Below, in pieces: positions 1 through 9,533 of a DNA stretch of 47,794 nt. Position numbers and translations under genes: made by a program. The DNA is from Selenomonas sp. GACV-9 (GTDB lineage: Bacteria; Bacillota; Negativicutes; Selenomonadales; Selenomonadaceae), in assembly GCA_900116485.1 (NCBI GenBank), contig FPAX01000017.1:1-47794 (forward strand). Reading direction: 5' to 3'. Numbering within the stretch: the first letter of the stretch is position 1; every line of letters begins with the position of its first letter. The notes beneath the pieces are model-generated. The model ran no database searches and had not been told where the DNA came from. It saw only the letters and a list, made by a program, of their open reading frames with translations.

Positions 1-121
1 CGTTACTCACCCGTTTGCCACTCGACTCTCAAAAGCAAGCTTTCAATCGTCTCGTTCGACTTGCATGTGTTAAGCACGCCGCCAGCGTTCGTCCTGAGCC
101 AGGATCAAACTCTCCAATAAA
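1..121 (-). rRNA. rrs: 16S ribosomal RNA, 5' end only
   Basis: Read on the minus strand, the segment holds the universal bacterial 16S start (GAGAGTTTGATCCTGGCTCA near 97-116, then the GACGAACGCTGGCGGC block). The gene continues off the left edge, so only about the first 120 nt are present. The exact 5' end is uncertain by a few bases. Two consensus promoters lie upstream at 337-506. Confidence 0.97.
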
Positions 122-336
122 TCATATTGAAGAACTCAATCAAGCTCTCAATTATTCTATGTAAGAAATTGCCGATTGCTATGTTGTTCATACCAATCGA
201 TGTTTTGAATATGAAACCGAAGTTTCATCAAACATCTGGCTTGAATCATGTTGCATGATTCATTCTGCATTGTTTAGTTTTCAGAGAACAATCTCTGGTT
301 CTTTCGAACCGCGCCGCTCATCGTAGCGACTTGTTT

Positions 337-365
337 ATTATATCGCGTTGAGTTTTCTCTGTCAA
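337..365 (-). promoter_or_regulatory. rRNA promoter P2 (perfect sigma-A consensus)
   Basis: On the minus strand TTGACA (360-365) and TATAAT (337-342) are separated by exactly 17 bp. This is a perfect consensus promoter about 220 bp upstream of the 16S 5' end. The bases just after the -10 box read AAACAAGTCGCT, almost the same as those after P1. Confidence 0.85.
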
Positions 366-477
366 GAACTTTTTGAAATTCTTTTTGACTGAATTCGGAA
401 CCAATGTGTTTCAACCCTTTGCCAATCAAGGCTTTGCGGATTCACATCCTGTGCCGTATCTCTCAGCGACTTGTATT

Positions 478-506
478 ATGATACACGTCTTTTCCTGCTT
501 TGTCAA
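478..506 (-). promoter_or_regulatory. rRNA promoter P1
   Basis: On the minus strand TTGACA (501-506), a 17-bp spacer and TATCAT (478-483) form a second strong promoter, 141 bp upstream of P2. It starts right after the bofA terminator. ACAAGTCGCT follows both -10 boxes. The stretch 119-567 holds these promoters, the rRNA leader and the bofA terminator; I see no gene in it. Confidence 0.8.
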
Positions 507-524
507 CACTTTTTTCAAAAAAAC

Positions 525-562
525 AAAAAACAGGCTGCAGTATCATCCACTGCAGCCTGTTT
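525..562 (-). terminator. Rho-independent terminator after bofA
   Basis: CAGGCTGCAG (531-540) and CTGCAGCCTG (550-559) form a perfect 10-bp stem with a 9-nt loop. On the minus strand it is followed by a T run (525-530). It closes the ybaB-recR-bofA unit just before the rRNA promoters. Confidence 0.9.
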
Positions 563-567
563 CACCA

Positions 568-801
568 TCAATTCATCAGTAAAACGATGATTACACCTGG
601 CACCCCTAATACGCCGGCAATCAAAGCCTTCACAAAGGTAATCTGCACACCAGCGCCAAACAGATTGACAATCCAAAGCAGGACTGCCCCGACGACACTG
701 TTGGTAATGAGTTTCCACAGCAATTTCATCGGCAGCGCAATGATCTTGCCAATCAAGCAGAGTACAATAAGGCCTACGGCAAAGGCCACAATGATTTCCA
801 T
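568..801 (-). CDS. bofA: BofA-family small membrane protein
   Basis: A 77-residue, very hydrophobic protein with two or three membrane segments (about residues 2-22, 32-52 and 57-75). It resembles the BofA family, named after the Bacillus inhibitor of pro-sigma-K processing. Position supports the call: it is the last gene after recR, as in many Firmicutes. Its ATG overlaps the recR stop by one base (TAATG), so translation is probably coupled. Most Selenomonas do not form spores, so the sporulation role known from Bacillus may not apply; the family is retained in many non-sporulating lineages with unknown function. The call rests on hydropathy, length and synteny rather than on a catalytic motif. 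Confidence 0.85.
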   Translation of the reverse strand: MEIIVAFAVGLIVLCLIGKIIALPMKLLWKLITNSVVGAVLLWIVNLFGAGVQITFVKALIAGVLGVPGVIIVLLMN

Positions 802-1397
802 TAGATTTCCCTCCGATTTTCCATTGCCTTAGACAAGGTGACCTCGTCCGCATACTCAAGGTCACCGCCAATCGGCAAACCATGCGCAATGCGCGTGACT
901 TTCACGCCCATCGGCTTGAGCAGTTTGGCAATATACATGGCCGTAGCCTCCCCCTCGACATTCGGGTTCGTCGCCATGATGACCTCCTTGACTGTATCAT
1001 CAGCCAAGCGGTTCAATAATTCTTTGATGCGTATCTGGTCAGGCCCCACACCCTCAAGTGGCGACAGAGCCCCATGAAGCACATGATAGACACCGTGAAA
1101 ATCACGCATGCGCTCCATAGCTGCGACATCCTGCGGCTGCTCGACCACGCAGATGATCGAATGATCCCGCTGATCGCTGCCACAGATTGCGCAGGGATTC
1201 TGATCGCTGAGATTGAAACAGGTATTGCAATAGCCGATTTTCTCTTTGGCCTCTACGATAGCACCGGCCAAGGCTTTCGCCTGTTCCACATCCATATCCA
1301 GCACATGATAAGCAAGACGCACTGCCGTCTTGTTTCCAATCCCCGGCAGTGCGCGAAAATGCTCTATCAGTTTTGCAAGCGGTGCAATGTATTGCAC
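801..1397 (-). CDS. recR: Recombination protein RecR
   Basis: A 198-residue RecR, the usual family length. RecR works with RecO (and RecF) to load RecA onto single-stranded DNA at gaps. The N-terminal part has the helix-hairpin-helix stretch [17 protein letters not shown] (about 18-34). The four-cysteine zinc finger follows ([16 protein letters not shown], about 57-72). The Toprim domain begins at [15 protein letters not shown] (about 81-95). The start lies 2 nt downstream of the ybaB stop and the stop overlaps bofA, which fits one transcript from the promoter at 1800-1828. No oddities seen. Confidence 0.97.
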   Translation of the reverse strand: MQYIAPLAKLIEHFRALPGIGNKTAVRLAYHVLDMDVEQAKALAGAIVEAKEKIGYCNTCFNLSDQNPCAICGSDQRDHSIICVVEQPQDVAAMERMRDFHGVYHVLHGALSPLEGVGPDQIRIKELLNRLADDTVKEVIMATNPNVEGEATAMYIAKLLKPMGVKVTRIAHGLPIGGDLEYADEVTLSKAMENRREI

Positions 1398-1399
1398 GA

Positions 1400-1735
1400 T
1401 CAGAACATCCCTGGAGGCAGGCCAAGACCACTCGTCAGCTTGCCCATCTCAGAGGCCATCATATCGTCTACTTTCTTGATGGACTCATTGAATGCCGCCG
1501 AAATCAAATCCTGCAGCATCTCGACATCTTCTGGATCAACGGCAGCCGGATCGATAACCAGCGACTGCACCTGTTTCTCGCCATTCATGACGATCTTGAC
1601 TGCACCGCCGCCAGCCGTGACTTCAACGGTCTTGCGTTTTAGTTCGTCCTGCATCTTCTTCATTTCATTCTGCATTTTCTGGACTTTTTTCATCATGCCG
1701 GCCATTTGGCCCATGTTGCCCATTCCACCAAACAT
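1400..1735 (-). CDS. ybaB: YbaB/EbfC nucleoid-associated protein
   Basis: A 111-residue YbaB/EbfC family protein, a small dimeric DNA-binding protein normally encoded between dnaX and recR. The sequence starts with the Gly/Met-rich tail [17 protein letters not shown], has a long amphipathic helix (about 15-40), then the conserved core [15 protein letters not shown] and a C-terminal helix. An open frame extends 58 codons further upstream, but the start chosen here is preceded by GAGAGGAG at good spacing and matches the family length. The gene is separated from dnaX by about 8.6 kb of carbohydrate genes, which is unusual. Confidence 0.95.
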   Translation of the reverse strand: MFGGMGNMGQMAGMMKKVQKMQNEMKKMQDELKRKTVEVTAGGGAVKIVMNGEKQVQSLVIDPAAVDPEDVEMLQDLISAAFNESIKKVDDMMASEMGKLTSGLGLPPGMF

Positions 1736-1799
1736 GTTATTGCTCCTCTCAGTACACGCTGTAAGCCAGCATGCTTGTCTTTTCTTTTTCACTTCCTCT

Positions 1800-1828
1800 A
1801 GCCTACCAAAATAACGTGCTAACGTCAA
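1800..1828 (-). promoter_or_regulatory. Promoter for ybaB-recR-bofA
   Basis: On the minus strand TTGACG (1823-1828), 17 bp, TAGGCT (1800-1805). It lies between the terminator of the glucan operon and ybaB, so the housekeeping genes have their own promoter. Confidence 0.6.
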
Positions 1829-1854
1829 CCATAATCCACAAAGGCATACAGGAC

Positions 1855-1892
1855 AAAAAATCCCGCCGCCTGAAAGACAGCGAGATTTTTCG
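1855..1892 (-). terminator. Terminator of the beta-glucan operon
   Basis: On the minus strand AAAAATCTCGCTG pairs with CGGCGGGATTTTT (13 bp, with three G-U pairs), and a T run follows. It lies 50-85 nt downstream of the GH9 stop and isolates the module from ybaB. Confidence 0.85.
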
Positions 1893-1939
1893 CAGAAACA
1901 GTTTTCCAAAGTTTTACTATAGGTTTGAAAAAGAGAATC

Positions 1940-3733
1940 TTACTTCGCCACGACGGGGAAATCGCGCGTAAGCTTTATCTGAGATGCCGTAAGAGCTTCC
2001 GGTTTAGCAAACCATGCTAAAGCATAGGCTGCCGTGCCCGTATAATCGATAGCATACTCATTCGTAGACCAGGACGACAGGACATCCAAATAGGATTTTG
2101 CCGTCGGGATATGGCCGCTTTCCAGGTATTTCGTCTGATCCGGATCGCCGCCCGATACCGCATTCGGACCACCGACTAAGAGACCTGGGATATAGGCACC
2201 CGTACTCTCATGGATGCGATTGTGCGGATGCTCTGGCGGATTGGCACCAGCGCCCGTGAGGAAACTCTTGTCGAGCGAGTTGCGGCCAAACATGTAATGG
2301 ATCTGTGACAGAGCACCTTCGACATAAGCCTGTTTCGGCTCAAGCTGATATGCCATAAGCAACATATCGCCCTGCGTCACAGCATTTTTCGTCGATGCCC
2401 AGGTATATTCTTCTTTAGAAAGGGCGCAGCCAAAGCCGTCTTTGGCAATCTTGCCAGCAATCATATCTGCATAATCAAGATACGCCTTCTTTACCTCAGC
2501 CTGCAGGCCAGCGTCGGCATTCTTGGACATCGCATAGGCAAACTGTGCCAGTGCCAACGTATTGTCCCAGGTGAAGAATCCCGGAGCCTTCGTAAGCTCT
2601 GCCTTATTGGCCTTGAGATACTCCTCATACTTCTTGTCGCCCGTTGTACGGAACATTTCAGCGGCCATCCACAGACGCTCCTGAATATCATTCGTATCAT
2701 TGTACGGGCCCGAGCCACTTTCCTGGCCTTCATCGACACGGTAAACCGACTCTTTCGTCTTGGACAGATAGTTCCAGACCTTATCGGCATCCTTCAGCAA
2801 GGACTTGGCATACGCCTGATCGAAGTCCTTATAGACGCGACCGCCGATGGCCAGGCTGGCACCATACATCGCCGTGCTGGCCGAGCAGGTGCTGTAGAGG
2901 AAACGATCCTGCGTATCCGTATCCGGGCTCTTGTCAAAACCTGGCCACTGAGCACCAGATACCTTATGGAACGTGCTGCCATCCTTGCGCATCATCTTTT
3001 TCATGAAGTCAAACTCATACTTGACCTCATTGAGTGCATCCGGCAGGTTCTTATCATACTGGATGCCTTTCGGGAACAGCAGCTGACCTTTCGTGAAATG
3101 ATCAGGATGCGCCTCATAGGCGAGCAGCAGCTCAGCAGCAGCGATGCCAGCCGTCGTCGTGTATTTGCCGTAATCACCGGCATCATACCAGCCGCCCGTC
3201 ACATCGATCTTATCGCCCTTCTTGTTGAGCTTATCCGTAAAGTAGACCTGTGCCTCTTTATCCTGGGCATGGCCATTCTTCACCTTGAGCCCCGTGATGT
3301 CCGCATCATCGATTGGCGTGCCGCTGCGCGTCAACGTATAGGAACGCCAGGTCTGCACAGCCGGCACTGCATAGACATTATCGCCAATAGCAAAGTCATA
3401 GGATTCACGATTGCCGACTTTGAGCTTATAAGTACCAGGCGTATCAAACCCCGTGAAATCAGCCCGGCGCAGCGTCTCCTCCGACAGAGGATCCGCTTTG
3501 GCTGCCGACAGTTTCCCCGTATAGACAACCTTCCCCGTCTTGGCATCGACTACGCTGAAATCCGTATCGCCGGAATCCGTTACCATAGCTACTTTTTCAT
3601 AGCCAGTAAGGTAACCAACCTGATCGACATGCATGCCAGCATCGGCAGCCTCCGTAAGGGATGCCATCCCGCAAGTTCCTAGCATGGCAATTCCAGCCAG
3701 CACCAGCCGGCAAAGTCTTTTCTTGCTCTGCAT
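1940..3733 (-). CDS. Exported GH9 endo-beta-glucanase
   Basis: A 597-residue glycoside hydrolase of family 9, expected to cleave beta-1,4-glucosyl bonds in cellulose or mixed-linkage glucan. A signal peptide (about 1-29, likely cut after TEA) shows export across the inner membrane. An N-terminal Ig-like CelD_N domain follows (HVDQVGYLTGYEKVAMV, about 35-51). The catalytic domain starts near residue 125: YDAGDYGKY (183-191) carries the catalytic aspartates, HPHNR is the substrate-binding histidine block, and STNEYAIDYTG near the C-terminus holds the general acid glutamate. No dockerin, carbohydrate-binding module or SLH domain is visible. It is the last gene of the glucan operon, 14 nt after the GH16 gene. 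Whether it ends in the periplasm or outside cannot be told from the sequence. Confidence 0.93.
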   Translation of the reverse strand: MQSKKRLCRLVLAGIAMLGTCGMASLTEAADAGMHVDQVGYLTGYEKVAMVTDSGDTDFSVVDAKTGKVVYTGKLSAAKADPLSEETLRRADFTGFDTPGTYKLKVGNRESYDFAIGDNVYAVPAVQTWRSYTLTRSGTPIDDADITGLKVKNGHAQDKEAQVYFTDKLNKKGDKIDVTGGWYDAGDYGKYTTTAGIAAAELLLAYEAHPDHFTKGQLLFPKGIQYDKNLPDALNEVKYEFDFMKKMMRKDGSTFHKVSGAQWPGFDKSPDTDTQDRFLYSTCSASTAMYGASLAIGGRVYKDFDQAYAKSLLKDADKVWNYLSKTKESVYRVDEGQESGSGPYNDTNDIQERLWMAAEMFRTTGDKKYEEYLKANKAELTKAPGFFTWDNTLALAQFAYAMSKNADAGLQAEVKKAYLDYADMIAGKIAKDGFGCALSKEEYTWASTKNAVTQGDMLLMAYQLEPKQAYVEGALSQIHYMFGRNSLDKSFLTGAGANPPEHPHNRIHESTGAYIPGLLVGGPNAVSGGDPDQTKYLESGHIPTAKSYLDVLSSWSTNEYAIDYTGTAAYALAWFAKPEALTASQIKLTRDFPVVAK

Positions 3734-3747
3734 GATACTATCACTCC

Positions 3748-4545
3748 TTATTCTGCAAACGGCGTATACTTGATGGACTTGTACTCAGCCTTGAGAGGCA
3801 TCTTGTCATCTTTGAACGGCTTGAGCCACTCATCGACGCCTTTGCCACACCATGCGTTCATAAGGATGCGGCCCTTCGTGCACGGCAGGTCGCCCCCTTC
3901 GACACGGTATACTTCTTTACCATCCACATACCAGATGATGGAATCCTTGTGCCACTCGAATACATACGTGTGGAAGTCTTCCGAAGCATCAAAGCCAAGG
4001 TCGATCATCTTCTCATGGCCGCCAACACCCTTGCGGAAGTAGTTGAGCTGGACCTTCGTGGTGTCCTTGCCCAGGACCTCGAAGTCGATCTCATCCCAGT
4101 CGTTGCCGTTATCATAGGGGCCCGTGCAGGTAAAGAACGAGGAAACGACACCATCGTTCTTGATGGCCTTCATGGTCGTCTCAAAACGTCCATAACCATA
4201 AAACCCTTTCGTACGGTATTCGCCGCCAGAATAGGGCACCTTATCGGCTGACGGATTCGGCGAGGGGCTGACTACCAGCTGCATAGCGCCATCGTTGAAA
4301 GTAACATTCTCTTTATGCCAGAATACATTGAACGGATTGCCATTCGTCCAGCCATCCGAAGGGATGGAGATATCATTCTCCCCCCCCTTCGTCAAGTCAA
4401 TCGTAAAGGCATCACTGGCTTTTGTTTCCGTTGCCGGAGCAGCAAAAACGACTGCCGGTGAAACCATGTCCAATGAAACAGAGACTGGAGCTGCCAGCGC
4501 AGCGAGAACTGCAACTGCCAAGGCTTTCTTACGAATATCCATCAT
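3748..4545 (-). CDS. Exported GH16 beta-glucanase (lichenase type)
   Basis: A 265-residue family 16 hydrolase, most like bacterial lichenases that cut beta-1,3-1,4-glucan. A signal peptide occupies about residues 1-36 (cleavage near VFAA-PA). The diagnostic motif WDEIDFEVLG (150-159) supplies the nucleophile E152, the helper D154 and the acid/base E156. The upstream GYGRFETTMKA strand and downstream FHTYVFEWHKDSIIWYVDG are typical of the fold. The start follows GGGAGG by 8 nt; a second ATG comes immediately after. It lies between GH1 and GH9 on the same strand, fitting a supply of short beta-glucans to the PTS. Activity on laminarin rather than lichenan cannot be excluded. Confidence 0.93.
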   Translation of the reverse strand: MMDIRKKALAVAVLAALAAPVSVSLDMVSPAVVFAAPATETKASDAFTIDLTKGGENDISIPSDGWTNGNPFNVFWHKENVTFNDGAMQLVVSPSPNPSADKVPYSGGEYRTKGFYGYGRFETTMKAIKNDGVVSSFFTCTGPYDNGNDWDEIDFEVLGKDTTKVQLNYFRKGVGGHEKMIDLGFDASEDFHTYVFEWHKDSIIWYVDGKEVYRVEGGDLPCTKGRILMNAWCGKGVDEWLKPFKDDKMPLKAEYKSIKYTPFAE

Positions 4546-4573
4546 TCCGTATTCCTCCCGATTTTTTACATAA

Positions 4574-6321
<1,748 letters not shown>

Positions 6322-6330
6322 TATAAAACC

Positions 6331-6633
6331 TCAATCCTTCATAAGTTTACGCGCGAAATCCAGAGCACCCTTGCCATCCATGCGGCCATACATGCGCATG
6401 TCGATAGCATCCACCGGAATCCCCGGAATCTGCTCAGCAATCTTGTTCTTCTGGAAACGGATCTGTGGTCCCAGCAGGACACAGTCAGCATCTGCGGCCT
6501 TCGTTGCTGCCTCCGATGCCGAGAAAGCATCGATGGAGCAATCGTAGTTATCTGCAGCAGCGGCCTCTTTCATCTTCTTGACCAGCATGCTCGTGGACAT
6601 CCCCGATGCACAAAGTAAAACAATCTTTTTCAT
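6331..6633 (-). CDS. PTS lactose/cellobiose-type IIB component
   Basis: A 100-residue IIB protein of the Lac PTS family. The N-terminal P-loop MKKIVLLCASGMSTSMLV places the phosphorylated cysteine at C8. The next part is the usual alpha/beta fold (VLLGPQIRFQKNKI). It relays phosphate from IIA to the sugar bound at IIC. It lies between the porin-like gene (59 nt upstream) and the IIA gene. The IIB and IIC genes are therefore separated by the porin-like gene, which is unusual for this PTS family. Confidence 0.95.
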   Translation of the reverse strand: MKKIVLLCASGMSTSMLVKKMKEAAAADNYDCSIDAFSASEAATKAADADCVLLGPQIRFQKNKIAEQIPGIPVDAIDMRMYGRMDGKGALDFARKLMKD

Positions 6634-6692
6634 GATAAACTCTCCCCTTTGAACCTTTTGACTTGGAAAACTATAGTATTGACATATTTTGC

Positions 6693-7916
6693 TTAGAAAT
6701 GGTAATCGAGCTGGGTGCGGATAAGGTTACGCGTGAATCTATTTTCCCCTGAAGTAGTGCCAGTAGCCTGCCATGGTGACATATTGCACTCAGAAATCTG
6801 ATAGAATGTTTCCCATTCAATATTCTTCCATGGTACATATTTGAAACCAATCGTCCAACCTCTGGAATTCTTGAGCAGCGACCCCCAAGCATCATCTGCC
6901 CAGATATTACCATGGGCCTGGATATTATGATAGCGCAGATAAGCACCAAAAGAACCAACTACCGACGGATTCGTCCATTTATAATCAAGGCGAGCAAGAT
7001 ATGCACGGTTCTCATCATCATGCCCCGGATCAGCCTTATGATTTGTCTGAACATAATCAGCCGTCAAACGCAGATTCTTGGCAACATTGGTAGCGCCGCT
7101 GATAACAAACGCTTGATCACCATAAGGGTTCTTTTCTGTAGCTCCCCATGCCTTGTTTATGATTTCTGTACGGCCTTTATTGAGTTTTGCATAAGCAATA
7201 TTGATATCAAAATTATGACCAATCGGACCGCTAAGCGTTGGTCCATACATAGAGAAATCAGCCTCTGGATATTCAGCCATCGCATAGTAGAATGCACCGG
7301 CGCGCAGGCCCTGTTTCGTGATGGGATAGCTGACATCGATACCACTTGTCGTGCAGCCAATCAACGAGAACTGCATGCCGAGTGGGCTCCATTTGCGGCC
7401 TGCATTGATCTGCAGACCGTTCTTGAGGTTGCCGCTAAGCCAGATGCGCTGAATCTGACCATCTTCCTTTTTCAATTTTCCATCGGTTGTGCTGTGGGCA
7501 AAACGCTGATTTGTCTCACTCTGGAAATGACCAGTCCATTCATCATTGATCTTGAGGTCGCCCATCAAGTTCAGATAGTAACGGGAAGTTTCTTTTTCAT
7601 CCCTCCACGCAGCAGCCTGACCACGTGCCGTATCCTTATCCCACGATGCGCGTACAAAACCGTAGACTTTGACACGATCCTGTTCCTTCTTGACTTCGTT
7701 GACCTTGTTATCCGTCTCTGCTTTCTCGGCCTTGAGCTTGCTGTTTTCAGCCTTGAGTGCCTCGAGCTGTGCAGCGAGCTGCTGCTGCTGTGCCTCGATG
7801 GCCGCGATGCGGGCGCTGATATCGCCCTCTTCAGCCGGTGCGGCAAATGCCGTTCCCGTAAGCCCCATGGTCAAACCAAGCAAGATAGCTCCCGTTTTCT
7901 TGCGATTCATCATCAT
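6693..7916 (-). CDS. Outer-membrane porin-like beta-barrel protein
   Basis: A 407-residue exported protein. A signal peptide (about 1-25, ending AFA-AP) is followed by a coiled coil (about 33-83: IAAIEAQQQQLAAQLEALKA and onward), then KVYGFVRASWDKD and a long run of alternating amphipathic strands ending in LDYHF with a terminal phenylalanine, the usual end of outer-membrane barrels. No SLH domain precedes the coiled coil, unlike the major OmpM porins of Negativicutes. Three successive ATGs follow GGGGAG; the first is used here but the second is equally likely. It lies between the PTS IIC and IIB genes, so it probably lets glucan oligosaccharides through the outer membrane. The substrate is inferred from context only. 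Confidence 0.85.
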   Translation of the reverse strand: MMMNRKKTGAILLGLTMGLTGTAFAAPAEEGDISARIAAIEAQQQQLAAQLEALKAENSKLKAEKAETDNKVNEVKKEQDRVKVYGFVRASWDKDTARGQAAAWRDEKETSRYYLNLMGDLKINDEWTGHFQSETNQRFAHSTTDGKLKKEDGQIQRIWLSGNLKNGLQINAGRKWSPLGMQFSLIGCTTSGIDVSYPITKQGLRAGAFYYAMAEYPEADFSMYGPTLSGPIGHNFDINIAYAKLNKGRTEIINKAWGATEKNPYGDQAFVISGATNVAKNLRLTADYVQTNHKADPGHDDENRAYLARLDYKWTNPSVVGSFGAYLRYHNIQAHGNIWADDAWGSLLKNSRGWTIGFKYVPWKNIEWETFYQISECNMSPWQATGTTSGENRFTRNLIRTQLDYHF

Positions 7917-7932
7917 CCAACTCCCCTTATTC

Positions 7933-9276
7933 TCAGTGTTCTACAACAGCATCCGTATTCTCTGCGTTCTCCTCGGCCTGCTCACCGCGCTCCTCTTTAA
8001 GGAAGGCATTATCCTGTGCCTTGAGGAACGGGAAGTAGACAGCCGTAGCGATGGCAAGGTTCACGATCTGCACCACAGCGCCCTGCCAGCCGCCGAGCAG
8101 GAAACCAGCGATAACTGGCGGCGTCGTCCAAGGAACCTGTACGGCACTGAACGGAGCCATGAAGCCCAGCGAAATCGAGAAGTACGTGACAAACATAGCC
8201 AGCAGCGGTACCAGGATGAACGGAACCAGCAGATACGGGTTGAAGACAATCGGCAGACCGAAGATGATCGGCTCATTGATATTGAAGAGTCCCGGAACAA
8301 AGGCCATCTTCATCAGCGATTTGAGCTGCTGTGAACGGGCTGTGATGGCACCAGCAATCAAGAGGCCAAGCGTCAGGCCACAGCCGCCGCTCTTGACGAA
8401 TACGTCGTTGATCTGGCAGGTGAAAATCTTCGCCTGCGGGTTGTTGATAAGGCTCATGCCTGCGTCAAGGATGTGCTGGTTATCGAGGGAGTTCGCAATC
8501 AACAGCGGGCTTACTACACCGCCGACAACGTTCGGACCATGGATACCAGCCCAGAACAGGATGCTCTGGAGACCAACGATGATGGAACCGCCAGCCAGCG
8601 AGTCCGAAAGCCCCTGCAACGGCGTCTGGATAACCTTGAAGATGAGTTCCGGCAGCGTCGTAGCACCGATATAATGGCAAAGACCATAGAGAATCGATGC
8701 CGTCGTGAAGAAGATCATGCCCGGTACCAGTGCCGTGAAAGCCTTGGCAACACCAGAAGGTACGGAATCCGGCATCTTGATGCCGATGTGGTTCTTTTCG
8801 CAGTAGCAGAATACATACGAGACGAAGAAAGCAATGATGATTGCCGTAATGACACCATTACTGCCTGCCCATGCCTTCGGGATGATATCACCAACAGTCT
8901 CCCCACCTTTGGTGATGATTGCCGGTGGCAGCAGGATAAGGAATGTGGACAATGCCAGGATTGACGCCATGATGGCATCACAGCCTTCATTTTCCACATA
9001 TTTATAAGTGATAGACAAAACTACGATAAGTGCTAATACGCTAAACGTGCCGCCAGCAACAGCATTGAGCGGTGCCGTCCAGTCATTGCCGAACAGCGAA
9101 GCCATGAATTCTGCATAACCTGGGATTGGCATATTTGCGAGCAGCAGGAATACCGAACCGCAAATCGTGAATGGCGTCGTCATGATGAAGCCATCACGTA
9201 GAGCTGCTACAGCACGAATCTGAGCGAACTCTCCCATGAATTCGATAAACTTATCGAATAGTTCTTGTTTACTCAT
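7933..9276 (-). CDS. PTS cellobiose-type IIC permease
   Basis: A 447-residue integral membrane IIC component of the Lac PTS family, importing a beta-disaccharide with phosphorylation. Residues from IRAVAALRDGFIMTTPFTICGS run into about ten hydrophobic segments. The conserved central region NEPIIFGLPIVFNPYLLVPF is typical of cellobiose/lichenan IIC proteins (CelB/LicC). The frame is open 7 codons further to a TTG, but the ATG at 9276 has AGAGGA about 9 nt upstream and gives the MSKQELFDKF start. It is the first gene of the glucan operon, behind the promoter at 9351-9380 and a 5' leader hairpin. The acidic C-terminal tail (EERGEQAEENAENTDAVVE) is unusual. Confidence 0.94.
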   Translation of the reverse strand: MSKQELFDKFIEFMGEFAQIRAVAALRDGFIMTTPFTICGSVFLLLANMPIPGYAEFMASLFGNDWTAPLNAVAGGTFSVLALIVVLSITYKYVENEGCDAIMASILALSTFLILLPPAIITKGGETVGDIIPKAWAGSNGVITAIIIAFFVSYVFCYCEKNHIGIKMPDSVPSGVAKAFTALVPGMIFFTTASILYGLCHYIGATTLPELIFKVIQTPLQGLSDSLAGGSIIVGLQSILFWAGIHGPNVVGGVVSPLLIANSLDNQHILDAGMSLINNPQAKIFTCQINDVFVKSGGCGLTLGLLIAGAITARSQQLKSLMKMAFVPGLFNINEPIIFGLPIVFNPYLLVPFILVPLLAMFVTYFSISLGFMAPFSAVQVPWTTPPVIAGFLLGGWQGAVVQIVNLAIATAVYFPFLKAQDNAFLKEERGEQAEENAENTDAVVEH

Positions 9277-9311
9277 GTTCTTTTTCCTCTTTTCCAATAA
9301 TCTGTAACCAT

Positions 9312-9331
9312 GGAGCTGTGCGCCCAGCTCC
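9312..9331 (-). promoter_or_regulatory. Leader hairpin before the PTS IIC gene
   Basis: GGAGCTG (9312-9318) and CAGCTCC (9325-9331) form a 7-bp stem with a 6-nt loop in the 5' leader, downstream of the promoter and about 36 nt before the start codon. There is no T run, so it is not a plain terminator. It could be an operator or an mRNA element; the role is unknown. Confidence 0.4.
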
Positions 9332-9350
9332 TTCCCCTTAAGGTAAGTCT

Positions 9351-9380
9351 AATATAGCATGTCCTGCTTTTTACGCACAA
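9351..9380 (-). promoter_or_regulatory. Promoter of the beta-glucan operon
   Basis: On the minus strand TTGTGC (9375-9380), 18 bp, TATATT (9351-9356). It lies between the rpiR terminator and the IIC start and is the best promoter candidate in this gap. Confidence 0.6.
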
Positions 9381-9439
9381 TAACGCCAAACCAATAAGAA
9401 ACACTGATTCAAATCCCCTTGACAGATAATTCCCAGTCA

Positions 9440-9454
9440 TGTAGCACTGTTACA
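9440..9454. promoter_or_regulatory. Candidate operator, 15-bp imperfect palindrome
   Basis: TGTAGCACTGTTACA matches its own reverse complement at six of seven paired positions around a central C. It sits about 60 bp upstream of the -35 box of the glucan promoter and downstream of rpiR. It could be bound by the neighbouring RpiR-family protein, but this is inference from position only. Confidence 0.3.
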
Positions 9455-9492
9455 TATATTGCTTTTATTCATAATATTACGTCGTTATTGCA

Positions 9493-9523
9493 TAAAAAAA
9501 AGACTCCCCTGCAGGGAAGTCTT
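9493..9523 (-). terminator. Terminator after rpiR
   Basis: AAGACTCCC pairs with GGGAAGTCTT (one bulged A) around a short loop. A run of T follows on the minus strand. It separates dnaX-rpiR from the glucan operon. Confidence 0.85.
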
Positions 9524-9533
9524 AGAATAAACA

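Noticed and set aside
3733..3748. GH9 or GH16 as lipoproteins or cellulosome components
   Set aside because: The GH9 signal peptide has LGTC, but Thr before the Cys does not fit the lipobox, and a good signal peptidase I site follows. Neither protein has a dockerin or SLH domain.
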